NCBI GenBank assembly: GCA_023954375.1
Contig: JAMLIC010000001.1
Span: forward strand, 310,001-374,000
DNA length: 64,000 bases
Direction of reading: 5' to 3'
Source of the DNA: Planctomycetota bacterium
GTDB lineage: Bacteria > Planctomycetota > J058
Part shown: in pieces, positions 9,434-19,809 of the stretch
Layout of the letters: each line of letters opens with the position of its first letter
How positions within the stretch are numbered: position 1 is the stretch's first letter
Position numbers and translations under genes: made by a program
Notes under the pieces: generated by a model
Seen by the model: only the letters and a program-made list of their open reading frames with translations
Told to the model about the DNA's origin: nothing
Database searches by the model: none

Positions 9434-11541
9434 CCGCCAGGCCCTCGCCCGCGCCCGCGCTCGTCGCCGCCATCGGGGCGGCCACGTCGCTCCTCGTCCT
9501 CGGCTGCCCGGAGCACCGCTCCGCCGGCAACCCGGTCAACGTCGCCACCCCCGGCGAGGCGCTCACGGCGCTCGACGTCGAGCAGGTGCTCCTGCGCGCG
9601 ATCGCCGAGGCCGAGCGCGCCGGCGTCGCCGCGGCGATCGCCGTCACCGACCGCGAGGGCGAGGTCCTGGGCGCGTTCCTCACCGCCGCCCGCGACCGCG
9701 ACGGCGACGGCGTCCTCGAGACCCCCGGCGCCGCCAACGTCCAGGCCGCCATCGCCAAGGCCGCCACGGCCGGCGCCTTCCAGAGCGAGGGCGAGGCCTT
9801 CACCACGCGCACGGCCTTCTTCATCGTCCAGGGCCACTTCCCGCCGGGCGTGCGCAGCACCCCGGGCGGGCCGCTGTTCGGCGTGCAGGACTCGAGCCAG
9901 CCGTCGTCCGACGTGCGCTCGCTCGCCTGGGACCAGGCCGGCAACATGGTCGGGACGGGGCTCTCGGGCGTGCTGGGCGGCGTCCCGCTCTACAAGCGCG
10001 GGTCGCCCGTGGGCGGCGTCGGCGTGGACGTCGTCGGCTCGCTCCAGACCCTCGGCGGGGCCGCGACGCTCGTGACCCCGGTGCAGGACGAGCTGCACGA
10101 GCGGGTGGCGCGCGCCGGCGCGGCGGGGCTCGACGCGCCCCCGTCGATCCACGCGACCAACGTGTTCGTCGACGGCATCGCCTTCCCGTTCCTCGGCGCC
10201 GCGTCGCCCGCGGGCGTGGCGCCGGCCGCCCCGTCGCTCGCCGCCCTCCCGCCCGGCGCCGGCGCGCTCGACCCGGCCTTCCCCGTGCGCCCGAGCCCGC
10301 TCGCGGCCGAGGGGCTCGACGGCGCCGGCAAGTACGGCCAGCGCAACAGCCACCGCCGCGTCGGCCGCGTCGTGGCGCGGAGCGCCGCCGGCTTCACCGG
10401 CCCGTTCACGAACGTCGACCGCCCGGCGGCCGTCGGGTTCGACCCCGCCACGCTCCGCTTCACGACGGTGCCGATCGACGCCCACCCGGCGCGCCCGTCG
10501 TCGGGCGGCTTCGGCGAGGTGCGGGCGACGTCGATCGCGAGCGTCGAGCCGCCGCCGGCCGAGGGCGGCCTGACGGCGCTCGAGGTCGACCAGATCATCG
10601 ACCGCGCCGTGTTCGACGCCCGCCGCTCGGTGGCCGGGATCCGCCTCCCGCGCGGCCTCCACGTCGTCGTCCACGTCGCGGTCGTCGACGTCCGCGGCAA
10701 CCTGCTCGGCCTCCTGCGCATGACGGACGGCACGCTCTTCTCGGCCGACGTCGCGGTGCAGAAGGCGCGCACGGCGGCGTTCTTCAGCGGCGACGGGCGC
10801 GACGGCCAGCCGGCCGTGGCCGTGAGCGCCCGCGCGGTCGGCTTCCTCGCCCAGCCCTTCTTTCCGCCGGGGATCGCCGGCACGCCGCCCGGGCCGCTCG
10901 TGCGCCTCCGCGACCTCGTCAACCGGGGCAAGCTGATCGTCGAGGACCCGCCGTCGTTCACGCTCATCTCGCCGCCGCCGCGGCCGCCGAGCGACGGGAC
11001 GACCGACGAGGACCCGCTCACCCCGGGCGCGCAGGGGTTCGACGACTACGGCGGCGCCGCGCCGGCGGCCGAGCTGGCGGCCGTGCGCGCCATCATCGCC
11101 GCGACGGGCGGCGTGGCCGTGCTCGCCGACCGCCCGGACACCGCCCCGGGGTTCATCTCGCCGGGCCTCCAGTCGGGCCTGCAGACCTTCCCGGGCGGCG
11201 TGCCCCTCTACCGCGGGACGCAGCTCGTGGGCGCGATCGGCGTCTCGGGCGACGGCGTGGATGAGGACGACGCGGCGTCCGTCGCCGGCGCCCTGGGCTT
11301 CGAGCCGCCGCCCGGGATCCGGTGCGACGAGGTGGGCGAGGGGACGCTCGCGACGCTCCTGATCGCCCGCATGGACCGCCTCGTCGCGGCCGTGCAGGCG
11401 CACCCGGACGCGCGCATCCGGCTCGTCTACGGCCCGCTCTTCCAGGCCGAGCGCGCCCGCGTGGCGGCCCGGCTGAGCCTGGGGCTCTCGGGCGTGCGGA
11501 TCCCGTGGGTCAAGCTGCCGCGCAACCCGACCAACCCGTGA
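9430..11541 (+). CDS. Lipoprotein with two GlcG/HbpS-like domains
   Basis: ATG at 9430 overlaps the previous stop as ATGA. The signal ends in a lipobox LVLGC (Cys at about 26), so export and lipid anchoring are expected. Two regions, about 40-210 and 375-600, share the GlcG/HbpS (DUF336) pattern: a LTALDVEQ or LTALEVDQ helix, an AVTDREGEVLG or AVVDVRGNLLG strand turn, AAIAKAATAGAF or AVQKARTAAFF, and GGVPLYKRGSPVGGVGV or GGVPLYRGTQLVGAIGV. HbpS relatives bind heme, which would suit the cytochrome context. It sits between the FHA-cytochrome and FHA-ferredoxin genes in one apparent operon. The heme-handling role is inferred, and no ligand residue could be assigned. Confidence 0.72.
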   Translation: MTARPSPAPALVAAIGAATSLLVLGCPEHRSAGNPVNVATPGEALTALDVEQVLLRAIAEAERAGVAAAIAVTDREGEVLGAFLTAARDRDGDGVLETPGAANVQAAIAKAATAGAFQSEGEAFTTRTAFFIVQGHFPPGVRSTPGGPLFGVQDSSQPSSDVRSLAWDQAGNMVGTGLSGVLGGVPLYKRGSPVGGVGVDVVGSLQTLGGAATLVTPVQDELHERVARAGAAGLDAPPSIHATNVFVDGIAFPFLGAASPAGVAPAAPSLAALPPGAGALDPAFPVRPSPLAAEGLDGAGKYGQRNSHRRVGRVVARSAAGFTGPFTNVDRPAAVGFDPATLRFTTVPIDAHPARPSSGGFGEVRATSIASVEPPPAEGGLTALEVDQIIDRAVFDARRSVAGIRLPRGLHVVVHVAVVDVRGNLLGLLRMTDGTLFSADVAVQKARTAAFFSGDGRDGQPAVAVSARAVGFLAQPFFPPGIAGTPPGPLVRLRDLVNRGKLIVEDPPSFTLISPPPRPPSDGTTDEDPLTPGAQGFDDYGGAAPAAELAAVRAIIAATGGVAVLADRPDTAPGFISPGLQSGLQTFPGGVPLYRGTQLVGAIGVSGDGVDEDDAASVAGALGFEPPPGIRCDEVGEGTLATLLIARMDRLVAAVQAHPDARIRLVYGPLFQAERARVAARLSLGLSGVRIPWVKLPRNPTNP

Positions 11542-11551
11542 GGAGGCCAGC

Positions 11552-13747
11552 GTGTTCCGACTTCGCGTGAGCGGCGGCCCGCGGGCGGGCGAGCAGGCGG
11601 TCCTGGACGCCGCGCGTCCCTGCCTCATCGGCCGCGGGTCGGACGCCACCATGCGCTTCGCCGAGGACCCCTACATGTCGCGGGCCCACGCGCAGCTGTC
11701 GCTCGGGCCCGAGGGCACGTGGGTGGTGAAGAACCTCTCGCCCAACGGGCTCCTCGTCTCGGGGCAGCAGGTGAAGGCCGAGCGGCCCCTGCGCCCGAGC
11801 GACGTGCTCCTGATCGGGCGCACGCTCCTGATCTTCGAGCTCGTCGACCCGGGCGTCCGTCGCCCGGCGGCCTTCCCGCCGACGCCCGGCGCGGCCGCCC
11901 CGCCGGTCGCGGCCGCGCCCGCCGCGACGCTGGCCGAGCCGCCCGTGGCGAAGTCGGCCGAGCTGCCCGCGCCGGCGCCGGCCGAGCCGACCGCGGCGAA
12001 GCCGGCCGAGCCGGCCGCGCCGGCGCCGGCCGAGCCGGCCGCGGCGAAGCCGGCCGAGCCGGCCACGCCGAAGCCGTCCGAGCCGGCCACGCCGAAGCCG
12101 GCCGCGACCCCGAAGGCGACGGCGCCGTCGGACGTCGATGGCGACGACACGACCAGCTTCCGGCCCGTCGTGTTCCTCCCGGGCGACAGCCGCGAGCTGA
12201 CGGGCGCCGAGCTGGCCTCCTTCGAGCTCTTCAAGGGGATCCCCGAGAAGACGATCGAGGGCTCGATCATCAAGCGCCACAAGATCAACGACCAGCCGCC
12301 CATCTGGCTGCGGACCTACCGGCCGGGCGAGGTCATCTGCCGCGAGGGCGAGTACGGCTCGACCGCGTTCTTCATCACGAAGGGCACCGTGCTGATCGGC
12401 ATCGACGCGCAGCGCCCCGAGCGCGAGGGGCGGCGCGGGCTCCTGTCGCGCGTGATCGCCCGCATCACCGGCGGCGGCGCGGACGACGACGACGGCGACG
12501 ACGCGAACCCGAGCGGCGAGGGCCCGCGCCGCGGCCCGAAGGACAGCCGGCTGATCCCCCTCGACGCCCCGGTGCACCTGCACTACGACAAGCCGGTGGG
12601 CGAGCTGAAGGAGGGCGACCTCTTCGGCGAGATGTCCTGCATGAGCTTCTACCCGCGCGCCGCCACCTGCGTCGCGGGCCCGGAGGGGGTCGAGTGCCTC
12701 GAGCTCCTGCGCTCGGTGCTCGACTTCATCCGCTCGAACGCCAAGGCCGGCTACAAGGACCGGATCGAGAAGAACTACCGCGAGCGGACGCTGGCGCTGG
12801 CGCTGCAGAACGTGCCGATCTTCGCCGACCTGCCGCCCGAGGGCGCCGACCTCCTGCGCCCCAAGGTCGAGCTGGCCAGCTTCGCGCCCGACCAGGCGAT
12901 CTTCGAGGAGGGGGCGCCGGCCGACGCCTTCTACCTGATCCGCCTCGGCTTCGTGAAGCTCTCGCGCAAGCGGCCAGGCGGCGAGGTCGTGCTCCAGTAC
13001 CTCGGCCCCGGGCAACACTTCGGCGAGGTGGGCCTGGTCACGGGCGGCGAGCGGCGGTCCACGGCGACGGCGCTCGACAACGTGGAGCTGATCAAGATCA
13101 CGCGCGAGCACTGGGCGGAGCTGGCCGAGCGCTTCCCGTCCATGAGCCGCGCCGCCGAGCGGAGCGCCGAGGCGGCCGCGACCGCGGCCGGGCCGCGCTC
13201 GGCCCGGCAGGAGCTGCCCCTGCAGATCCTCCTCGAGAAGGGGGTGATGAACGCGCAGAACCTGCTCGTCATCGACCTCGAGAAGTGCACCCGCTGCGAC
13301 GAGTGCGTGAAGGCCTGCGCCGACTCGCACGGCGGCGTGACGCGCCTCATCCGCGACGGCCTGCGCATCGACAAGTTCCTCGTCGCGACCGCCTGCCGCG
13401 CCTGCACCGACCCGGTGTGCATGATCGGCTGCCCGGTCGGCTCGATCCGGCGGCGGAACTCGCTCGAGATCACGATCGAGGACTGGTGCATCGGCTGCGG
13501 CAAGTGCGCGCAGCAGTGCCCCTACGGCAACATCTCCATGCACCCCTTCCAGCGCTCCGTGAAGGTGGTCGAGGTCAAGGACGGCAAGGAGGTCAAGCGC
13601 CGCGAGCTCGCCGTCGTCAACCAGGGCAAGGGGCGCGCCGTGAGCTGCGACCTGTGCGGCAGCGACAAGGAGCCGCGCTGCGTCTACGCCTGCCCCCACG
13701 GCGCGGCGCGTCGTGGGTCGCCCATGGAGCTCCTCGCTGATGTGTGA
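11552..13747 (+). CDS. FHA, two cyclic-nucleotide-binding domains and DmsB-like 4x[4Fe-4S] ferredoxin
   Basis: This 731-residue cytoplasmic protein has, in order: FHA (about 1-100, with LIGRGSDATM and SRAHAQLS), an Ala/Pro/Glu repeat linker (about 105-190), a first cNMP-binding domain with a charged insert (about 225-405; DLFGEMSCMS), a second cNMP domain (about 415-525; GQHFGEVGLVTGGERRST), and a polyferredoxin (about 570-725). The ferredoxin cysteines sit in CTRCDECVKAC, CRACTDPVCMIGC, CIGCGKCAQQC and CDLCGSDKEPRCVYAC, the DmsB/NrfC pattern for four clusters. GTG at 11552 has GAGGAGG-like sequence upstream. It ends the rightward redox operon and could pass electrons to the membrane cytochrome under nucleotide or phosphoprotein control. 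Confidence 0.88.
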   Translation: MFRLRVSGGPRAGEQAVLDAARPCLIGRGSDATMRFAEDPYMSRAHAQLSLGPEGTWVVKNLSPNGLLVSGQQVKAERPLRPSDVLLIGRTLLIFELVDPGVRRPAAFPPTPGAAAPPVAAAPAATLAEPPVAKSAELPAPAPAEPTAAKPAEPAAPAPAEPAAAKPAEPATPKPSEPATPKPAATPKATAPSDVDGDDTTSFRPVVFLPGDSRELTGAELASFELFKGIPEKTIEGSIIKRHKINDQPPIWLRTYRPGEVICREGEYGSTAFFITKGTVLIGIDAQRPEREGRRGLLSRVIARITGGGADDDDGDDANPSGEGPRRGPKDSRLIPLDAPVHLHYDKPVGELKEGDLFGEMSCMSFYPRAATCVAGPEGVECLELLRSVLDFIRSNAKAGYKDRIEKNYRERTLALALQNVPIFADLPPEGADLLRPKVELASFAPDQAIFEEGAPADAFYLIRLGFVKLSRKRPGGEVVLQYLGPGQHFGEVGLVTGGERRSTATALDNVELIKITREHWAELAERFPSMSRAAERSAEAAATAAGPRSARQELPLQILLEKGVMNAQNLLVIDLEKCTRCDECVKACADSHGGVTRLIRDGLRIDKFLVATACRACTDPVCMIGCPVGSIRRRNSLEITIEDWCIGCGKCAQQCPYGNISMHPFQRSVKVVEVKDGKEVKRRELAVVNQGKGRAVSCDLCGSDKEPRCVYACPHGAARRGSPMELLADV

Positions 13748-14186
13748 TCGCGGCTGCGGCGGAGGATGGCGGGCGCTGCCGTTCGCCGGGGTGGGGGGGG
13801 GGGGGCGCCCCCCCCGGGCCCCCCCCCCCCGGGGGGGGGGCCGCCATCGGTCGCCTTCGCGCGGCATCGCTCCGCCCTCCTCCGCCTCGCCTGAGGCTCT
13901 CGCTGCGGAAGCGCGGCGAGGTGTGCTCGGGGGCGGTCCGACGTGCTTCGATGAGGTGGTGTGCCGTGGGACGGAGGGAGAGAAGAAGGGCGCACAGCGG
14001 GACGGAGGAGTGAAGAAGGGGCGGTCACAGCGGAGCGGTGGGAGGGGGGCATGCCCGGGTCATCGATGCCTTCAAGAGCGCAGAGTACTGGCACGGTAGA
14101 GCTCGAGCCGCTGGTCCCCCGCCCGCGGGAGTGGGACCTCCACCACGCCGGCGCGCCCCGGCAGCCACGGCTCAGGTAGAACAGGG
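13748..14186. other. Gene-free stretch with G/C homopolymer tracts, likely assembly flaw
   Basis: Runs of 8-13 G or C alternate between about 13,790 and 13,842, forming an almost self-complementary block unlike normal genomic sequence. The next 300 bases have unusual purine-rich composition and no convincing reading frame. From here to about 18.45 kb every gene is broken by indels. I read this as a poor-quality joint or low-accuracy segment, not as biology. Confidence 0.6.
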
Positions 14187-14895
14187 CGTGGAAGAGCTGG
14201 GGTCGGACGCGGTCTCCCAGTTCATGCTCGGCCTCGCCCACCGGCCGCTGAGCGTCTACGCGGCCGTGGTCATCATGTTGACCCTCTCCAGCTTCGGCCC
14301 CGCGCCCGGGAGGAGGTCACGCCCTCGCCAGCGCCGGGTTCATCGCCCACGTCGGCCGCAACCCCGGCTCTACCCGCCGCCCACGCCTCGACGCCCTTGT
14401 CGTGCAGCCGCATGTCCTCGCCGTCAGTGCACGCTGGCGGTGTTCTGGAGCGACGTCCTCGGCCTACTGGCTGGGGCGCCGCTTCGCATCCCGATCCGAC
14501 GCAGCCGCTTCGTGCGGCGCTTCGTGTCGAAGAAGGCTTCGACCAAGGCCGAGGCCTGGGTCGAGCGCTACGGCGTGCGCGTCTGCTGGTCTTCCGCTTC
14601 ATGCCAGGCGTCAGGTTCCTCGGGCACCTCAATTTGCGGCCTGGTCCGCGTCCCCTTCTGGCAGTTCTGCCTGGCCGACGGACCGCGACCCTCGTGAGCG
14701 TGCCCACGCAGGTGCTGCTCATCGCCTTCTACGGCGAGGAGATCCCTGTTCCTCAAGGAGTTCAAGCTCGTCGTCGCCGTGGTCATCGGCATCGCCATCA
14801 TCGGCTTCGTCGTCTGGCGCTTCTTCCTCCGCCGCCCCGAAGCCCCGACGGCCCAGCCGGACCAGGTCGCCTGCTCGACCACCCATGAGGAGTGA
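14187..14895 (+). pseudogene. DedA/SNARE-associated family membrane protein, frameshifted
   Basis: Pieces in all three plus frames read together as a DedA protein: an N-terminal helix LSVYAAVVIMLTLSSFG, then (after a frame change) a PEEVT-like motif and a GFIAHVGRNPG stretch, FWSDVLG, a YWLGRRF stretch, RYGVRV, FRFMPGVRF, WQFCLADG, and a final TM helix VVAVVIGIAIIGFVVWRFF before TGA at 14893. These are the conserved blocks of the family (membrane lipid scrambling or proton-linked transport). At least four or five frame changes occur, mostly in GC runs. The same error density is seen in the next two genes, so sequence error is more likely than true decay. The GTG start is a guess. Confidence 0.6.
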
Positions 14896-14899
14896 TGCG

Positions 14900-16052
14900 C
14901 TCGCGAGGGGCGGCGATCGGAGCGGAGTCCCGGACCGGCACGAACTGTCCCCTTCCGCCCGCCCCTATCGCTCGCTCTGGCGGGTCCGCGCCGGGGCGCG
15001 GTCGGGGTCGGGCGGTGCCCGCCGGCGGCGGCCCAGCGGTCCTGGAACAGGCCGCGACCGACGGCCGGCCCTGCACGCGCACCTGCGCGTCGTGCCAGTC
15101 CCCTTGCTCGTAGAGCGCGGGCGATGTTCTGCCCGGCCGATGAACCCGTGACCCGGGTCGATCACCGTGATCTTGCGGCGGTCGCGCCTTCCAGCCGCGG
15201 CTCGCGCGGCGCCGGCGGGCGGCCGACCAGGCCCGAAGCCGCCCGTGACCGCGCGCCTCCAGGTTCGCGAGCGAGCTGCGGAGCCCTCGGCGGCCTCGTG
15301 CTGCACGACGACCCGCGCCGGCGCGGCGCAGGTCCCCGTCGAGGTCGTGGGTGAAGTCGCGCGCCTGCCGCCCGTAGACCAGCCGCGTGGATCGTCTTGC
15401 TGCGCGCGTCGACGAGGCAGCGGACGTCGACTTCGCCCCGGCCCGCCGAGGAGCCTGGCCAGCGAGCGGCCGGTGGCGTCGTCGACCCAGTTGAACACCT
15501 GCAGGTCGACTGACCTGCTGCGCCCGCGCCAGGTCGTCGCGGAGGGCGGCGAAGGCCTGCCCGTCGATCAAAGCAGCCGCACCTCGGGTTGCTGGCCGTG
15601 GCCGGGTCGATGCGCACCAGCCGCTCGGGCAGGCGCCGCGCGCCGAGCGTCCGGGCGCCCTCGACCGTCGCGCCTGCCGAGCGCGGCCGGCAGGCGGTAG
15701 CGGCTGCTCCACGGGCGCGGACCCTGGCCGGGCGGCGGGGGCGGCCAGCGCGCCGACGAGGCCTCGGCGTGGCGCTGGCCTCCGTCAGGCTCGCCGCCGG
15801 CCACGCGCGCCGCGCCGCGCTCGACGGCGACCGGTCCGCCGAGGTCGGCGCGCTGTAGTGGCGCTCGCATATTCGGCCGGCGCTCGCGCCGGTCAGGCGC
15901 AGGAGCCCGGCCGTCGGGCGCCCCTGGTCGTCGGTGGCCTCGAGGCGCCAGACGCCCTCGACGCGCCCTGCGCCCGCGCGGCCCCCGCCGACGCCACGAA
16001 CCCGGCGATCGCCAGGGCGATGCCGGGGAGGGTGACCTCTACGTCTCTTCAT
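14900..16052 (-). pseudogene. Exported phospholipase D-like protein, frameshifted
   Basis: ATG at 16052 leads, after a frame change, into a signal-like segment (LPGIALAIAGFVASAGAARA) and a mature part beginning GRVEGVWRLEATDDQG. Further on, fragments match the PLD superfamily fold: VFNWVDDATGRSLARLL, VDVRCLVDARS, DFTHDLDGDL, KITVIDPGHGFIGRA, then YEQGDWHDAQVRVQG and FQDRWAA. The HxKx4D motif reads RRKITVID, so the catalytic His is an Arg here, either a base error or a real loss. Only one HKD-type motif is visible. Frame changes occur every 50-100 bases. The 3' end could not be fixed; it converges on the DedA gene. Confidence 0.5.
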
Positions 16053-16156
16053 GCCGACCCCGTCCGGTGGTTGCAACCCGCGGGCCGAGGCGCAACCGCC
16101 GACCGCCGAGGCGCGGTGTGACCTGTTCGTCTCGTCGTCGGCCCTGGCGGATCGCC

Positions 16157-18448
16157 TCACGCGCCGGGCTGCGAGAACCCGAGCCGGTGCCCGTAGCCTC
16201 GACGCGGTCCCCGTCGGCGAGGACCACCCGCCCGGAGACCGGGCGGTCGTTCACCAGCACGCGCGGCGAGTCGCTCAGGTTGACGAGCAGGTAGCGGTCG
16301 GAGCCGCGCACGAACATGGCCACCTTCTTCGGGACGAGCCAGCCGTTGAGCGACAGGTCGCACCCGGCCCCTTGCCCACGAGGAAGGTCTCCGACACGAA
16401 CAGCCGCAGGTCGGCGCTCTTCTTCGGGACGACCACGTGCCCTCACGCGGCCCGCCTCCTCGGCGGCGCGCCGGGCCACCTCGGGGAGAGCTGCAGGGTC
16501 ATCCCGCCGAGTCGGTCGTCGCCCTCGTCGCCCACCGGCGTCTCGCAGCCTGGCGAACTCTGGCGGTCGCCCGCACCTTCACCTGGAACTTGCCGAGGAC
16601 GATCACGTCGCCGTCGTTGAGGAGGGTGAGGCCTCCCACGCGCTTGCCGTTGAGGAACGTGCCGTTCGCCGTCCCGAGGTCGACCACCGCCAGGAACGCG
16701 TCGTTGCGGCGCACCTCGGCGTGGCGGCGCGACACGAGCATGCTGTCGAGGACGAGCGCGCAGCCGGGGTCGCGGCCGATCGTCACCACGTCCTGGTCGA
16801 AGTCGTGCACCGACGACTCGCCCTCGGGCGAGGTGACCGCGAGCTGGAAGCTGGCCGCGTCGTCGCGCGCCGCGGGCGCGGCCTCGTCGCCCGCCTCGAG
16901 CTCGCCGAAGGCCGCGTCGAGGTCGCCGTCCGACCCCGCCGGCGTCGGGGCGGGCGTCGGCGCGGCCGCCGGCGGCTCGCCGGCGCGGGCCAGGCTCGCC
17001 GCCTTCGGCCCGAGCGCCTCGGCCGCGGCGCGCGCGCCTGACGCGCGCTCGATCAGCGCGGTCGCCGCCGCCTCCTGGGCGCTCGCCGCCTCCGCCCTGG
17101 CGACCTCTCAGGCCCGGCGCGCCGCCGCCGCCGCTGCCGCCTCGCGGGCGGCCGCCGCCTCCGCCTGCGCCGCCTCGAGGCGCCCCGCGAGCCGGGCTGC
17201 CTCCGTCGCCCGGGTCTCGGCGCGGGCGAGCGTCGTCGCGCGCCTCCGCCGCCGCCGTCCACGCGGCGGTCGCCTCCTCGGCCGCCGCGGCCGCCGCCGA
17301 CCGCCGCCTGCCGCCGCGCGCCGCCTCGGCTGCTGCAGTCGACCGGGCGCGCCGCGCCGCCTCCTCGGCCGCGGCGTGCGCCGCTCGCGCCTCCTCGACC
17401 GACCGGGCGACGGCCTCGCGGCCGAGGCCGAGCTGGGTCACCTCGACCTCGTGGGCGCGGAGCCTCGCCTCGGCGGTCGCCAGCGCGGCGGCCGCCCCGT
17501 CGCGGGCGCCCTCGGCGACCGACCTCGCCGCGGCCGCCTCCCCGGCGCGCGTCTGCCGCTCCTCGGCCGCGCGCCCGAGGTCCTTGGCCTCCTGCATGGC
17601 CGCCATGGCGGCGTCCATCGCGCCGTCGTCCTCGGCCATCTGGGCGGCGACCTCGCGCGCCCGGGGCCTTGGCCGCCCGCGCCGCCTCCGCGGCGGCCTC
17701 CGCGTCGCGCCTGGCCTGCGCGCACGCCTCGCCGGCGCCGCGGACGGCCGTTCGGCGGCGCCGAGGCGCTCCCGCCTCGCCTCGACCTCGCCCCGGCGGC
17801 GGCTCGCGCGCGCGCCTCGTCGACCAGTCGCGGCCGCCGCGGCCAGCGCCGCCTCCTCGGTGGCGAGGCGGCGCGCCGCCTGCGGCGGCCGCCTGCTCTG
17901 CGGCCGTCGCCGGCGCGCTCTCCAGGTCCTGACCCGGCCGCCGCGCGCTCGGCGGCGCGGGCGGCCTCCTCGGCGGCCGCCCGCGCCGCGTCCACGCGCG
18001 TCCGGGCGCCGCCGCCTGCGCCCGCCGCTGGCCTCCGCTCTCGCGGCGCGCCCCGCTCCGCCCCGGCGCGGGCGTCGGCCACGAGCGCCTCCAGCTCGGC
18101 CTGGGCGGCCTCGGCCGCGGTGGCCAGCGCCTGCGCCGACTCCGCCTCCCGCCGGGCCGCGGCCGCGGCCTGGTCGGCGGCCCGCCGCGCCGCGATCAGC
18201 GCGTCGCGGGCCCCCCGCGCGGCGCTGAGCGCCTCGTCCCAGCCCGCCAGCGCCCCCTCGATCGACGCCGCGGCCGCGTCGCGCGCCTCGAGCGCGGCCC
18301 GCGCCTCGGCGTCCGCCGCGCTCACGCGCTCGGCCGCCGCGTCCGCCGTCGCCGTGGCGGCGCGGAGGCGCTCCAGGGCGGCGTCCAGCGACGAGCCGTC
18401 ACCCTCCGTCGTGTCCGTCGCGTCGAGCGCGACGTCGGCTTGCTCCAC
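16157..18448 (-). pseudogene. Ala-rich coiled-coil protein with C-terminal FHA domains, frameshifted
   Basis: GTG at 18448 follows a good ribosome site (GGAGAGAGGGGG). The first part, to about 17,450, is an Ala/Glu/Arg-rich coiled coil read cleanly at first and then in changing frames. An FHA domain is intact at about 16,560-16,810 (VTIGRDPGCALVL, SRRHAEVRR, DLGTANGTFLNG). A second FHA-like piece follows (FVRGSDRYLLVNLSD, VLVNDRPVSG, VVLADGDRVEATG), with a plausible stop at 16157 after FSQPGA. FHA proteins usually read phosphothreonine marks, so a link to the kinases downstream is possible. Frameshifts probably reflect poor sequence quality. Confidence 0.55.
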
Positions 18449-18524
18449 GACACCCCCTCTCTCCGGGGGCATTCTGGCTCGACCTCCGGGGCCGAGCACG
18501 CGCGAGCGGATCCGTGCGTCTGCC

Positions 18525-19790
18525 TCACGGCGGAGGAGTGGCGGCGCCGGCCTCTGCCCCTGCCGCGCCCGCCCCGCGGACCGGCCCGAGCGCCGCGATC
18601 ACCCCCGCCAGGAGGGCCAGGCCGACCGTCGGCGCGCCCCAGCGGGTCGCCGCGTCGGCGAGGTCGCGCCCGACCACCTCGCGCCCCGCGAGGAGGCAGG
18701 CGGCGCTCAGCGCCAGGAGCGCCGCCGGACCGGCGCGCCGGGCCTCGACCGCGAGGCGGGCCGCGACGAGCGCCGGCAGGAGGACGACGACGAGGTGCGG
18801 CTTCCAGGCGATCGGCGAGATGAGCGGGATCGCCGCCAGGAGGAGCGCCGGCCGGGCCGGTCCGTCGAGCCGGCGCGCGAGGGCGAGCGCCGCCCCGAGC
18901 GCCACGACCGAGGCCGCGAGCGCCGCGGCGCGCCCGGTCGCCGGGTCCAGGGCGAGGAGCATGGGCGCGGGCGCCTGGCCGGCGTCGGCCTCGCCCACGA
19001 GGAGGCGGTGGAGGAGGCCGGTGAGCGAGGCGTTGTTGCCGACCCAGGCGTGGAAGCGGGCGTTCCACGGCGTCACCTCGGTCACGAAGCGCCAGGTGGC
19101 GTCGAGCGTCGCGCGCGGGCCGAGGACCAGCGCCGGCGCCGCCGCGAGCGCCGCGCCGACGCCGGCCGCGGCCGCGGCCAGTCGGCGCCGGCCGGCGGCC
19201 CACTCGCCCGCCACGAGGAGCCCCGGCGTCAGCTTCACGAGGGCGGCCGCGGCCAGCCACGCGCCGGCGGCCCGGTCGCGCCCGCCGGCGGCCGCGGCGA
19301 CCCCCTCGAGCGACAGCCACAGGACGAGCACGTTGACCTGCCCGTGCTGCAGGTCCGACAGCACGAAGCGCAGCGACGCCGCGACGGCCACCGCCAGCGC
19401 CGCCCACCGGAGCCGCGACCGCCCCGCCCACGGGAGCGCGCCGTCCGGGAAGGTCAGGCGCAGGGCCACGACGTAGCAGCGCACCGCCAGGAGGCCCATG
19501 AGGAGGGCCCAGGCGACGCGGACGATCGGGAAGGGCAGCGCCGTGAGCGGCGCGTAGACGAGCGCGAACGGCAGCGGGTAGATGAACCCCGTCGGCCGCG
19601 TCGGGTCGGGGCCCTCGAGCGTCTGGTAGAGGTCGAGCCCCGCGACGAGGCGGCCGACGGTGTCGTGGTAGACGCGGAGGTCGCCCTCGTTGCGCCTGAA
19701 GCCGACGAGGACCGCGTGGGCGATGGCGGCGGCGACCGCCACGGCGAGGAGCAGCCGCGGGGCGCGGGGCGCCGGGGACGGGGCGTTCAC
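18525..19790 (-). CDS. GT87/DUF2029-like polyprenol-phosphate glycosyltransferase
   Basis: This 421-residue integral membrane protein has roughly ten hydrophobic helices. Family-type features include the first-loop stretch GDLRVYHDTVGRLVAGLDLY with its acidic residues, FIYPLPFALVYAPLT, DLQHGQVNVLVLWLSLEG, LVKLTPGLLVAGEW and NNASLTGLLHRLL. These match the DUF2029 mannosyl/arabinosyl-type transferases that use a lipid-linked sugar donor on the outer face of the membrane. It is intact, showing that sequence quality recovers here. It stands between the FHA/coiled-coil gene and the kinase on the same strand. The sugar and acceptor are unknown. Confidence 0.75.
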   Translation of the reverse strand: MNAPSPAPRAPRLLLAVAVAAAIAHAVLVGFRRNEGDLRVYHDTVGRLVAGLDLYQTLEGPDPTRPTGFIYPLPFALVYAPLTALPFPIVRVAWALLMGLLAVRCYVVALRLTFPDGALPWAGRSRLRWAALAVAVAASLRFVLSDLQHGQVNVLVLWLSLEGVAAAAGGRDRAAGAWLAAAALVKLTPGLLVAGEWAAGRRRLAAAAAGVGAALAAAPALVLGPRATLDATWRFVTEVTPWNARFHAWVGNNASLTGLLHRLLVGEADAGQAPAPMLLALDPATGRAAALAASVVALGAALALARRLDGPARPALLLAAIPLISPIAWKPHLVVVLLPALVAARLAVEARRAGPAALLALSAACLLAGREVVGRDLADAATRWGAPTVGLALLAGVIAALGPVRGAGAAGAEAGAATPPP

Positions 19791-19809
19791 CGCGGTTCGA
19801 CCCGCCTCG

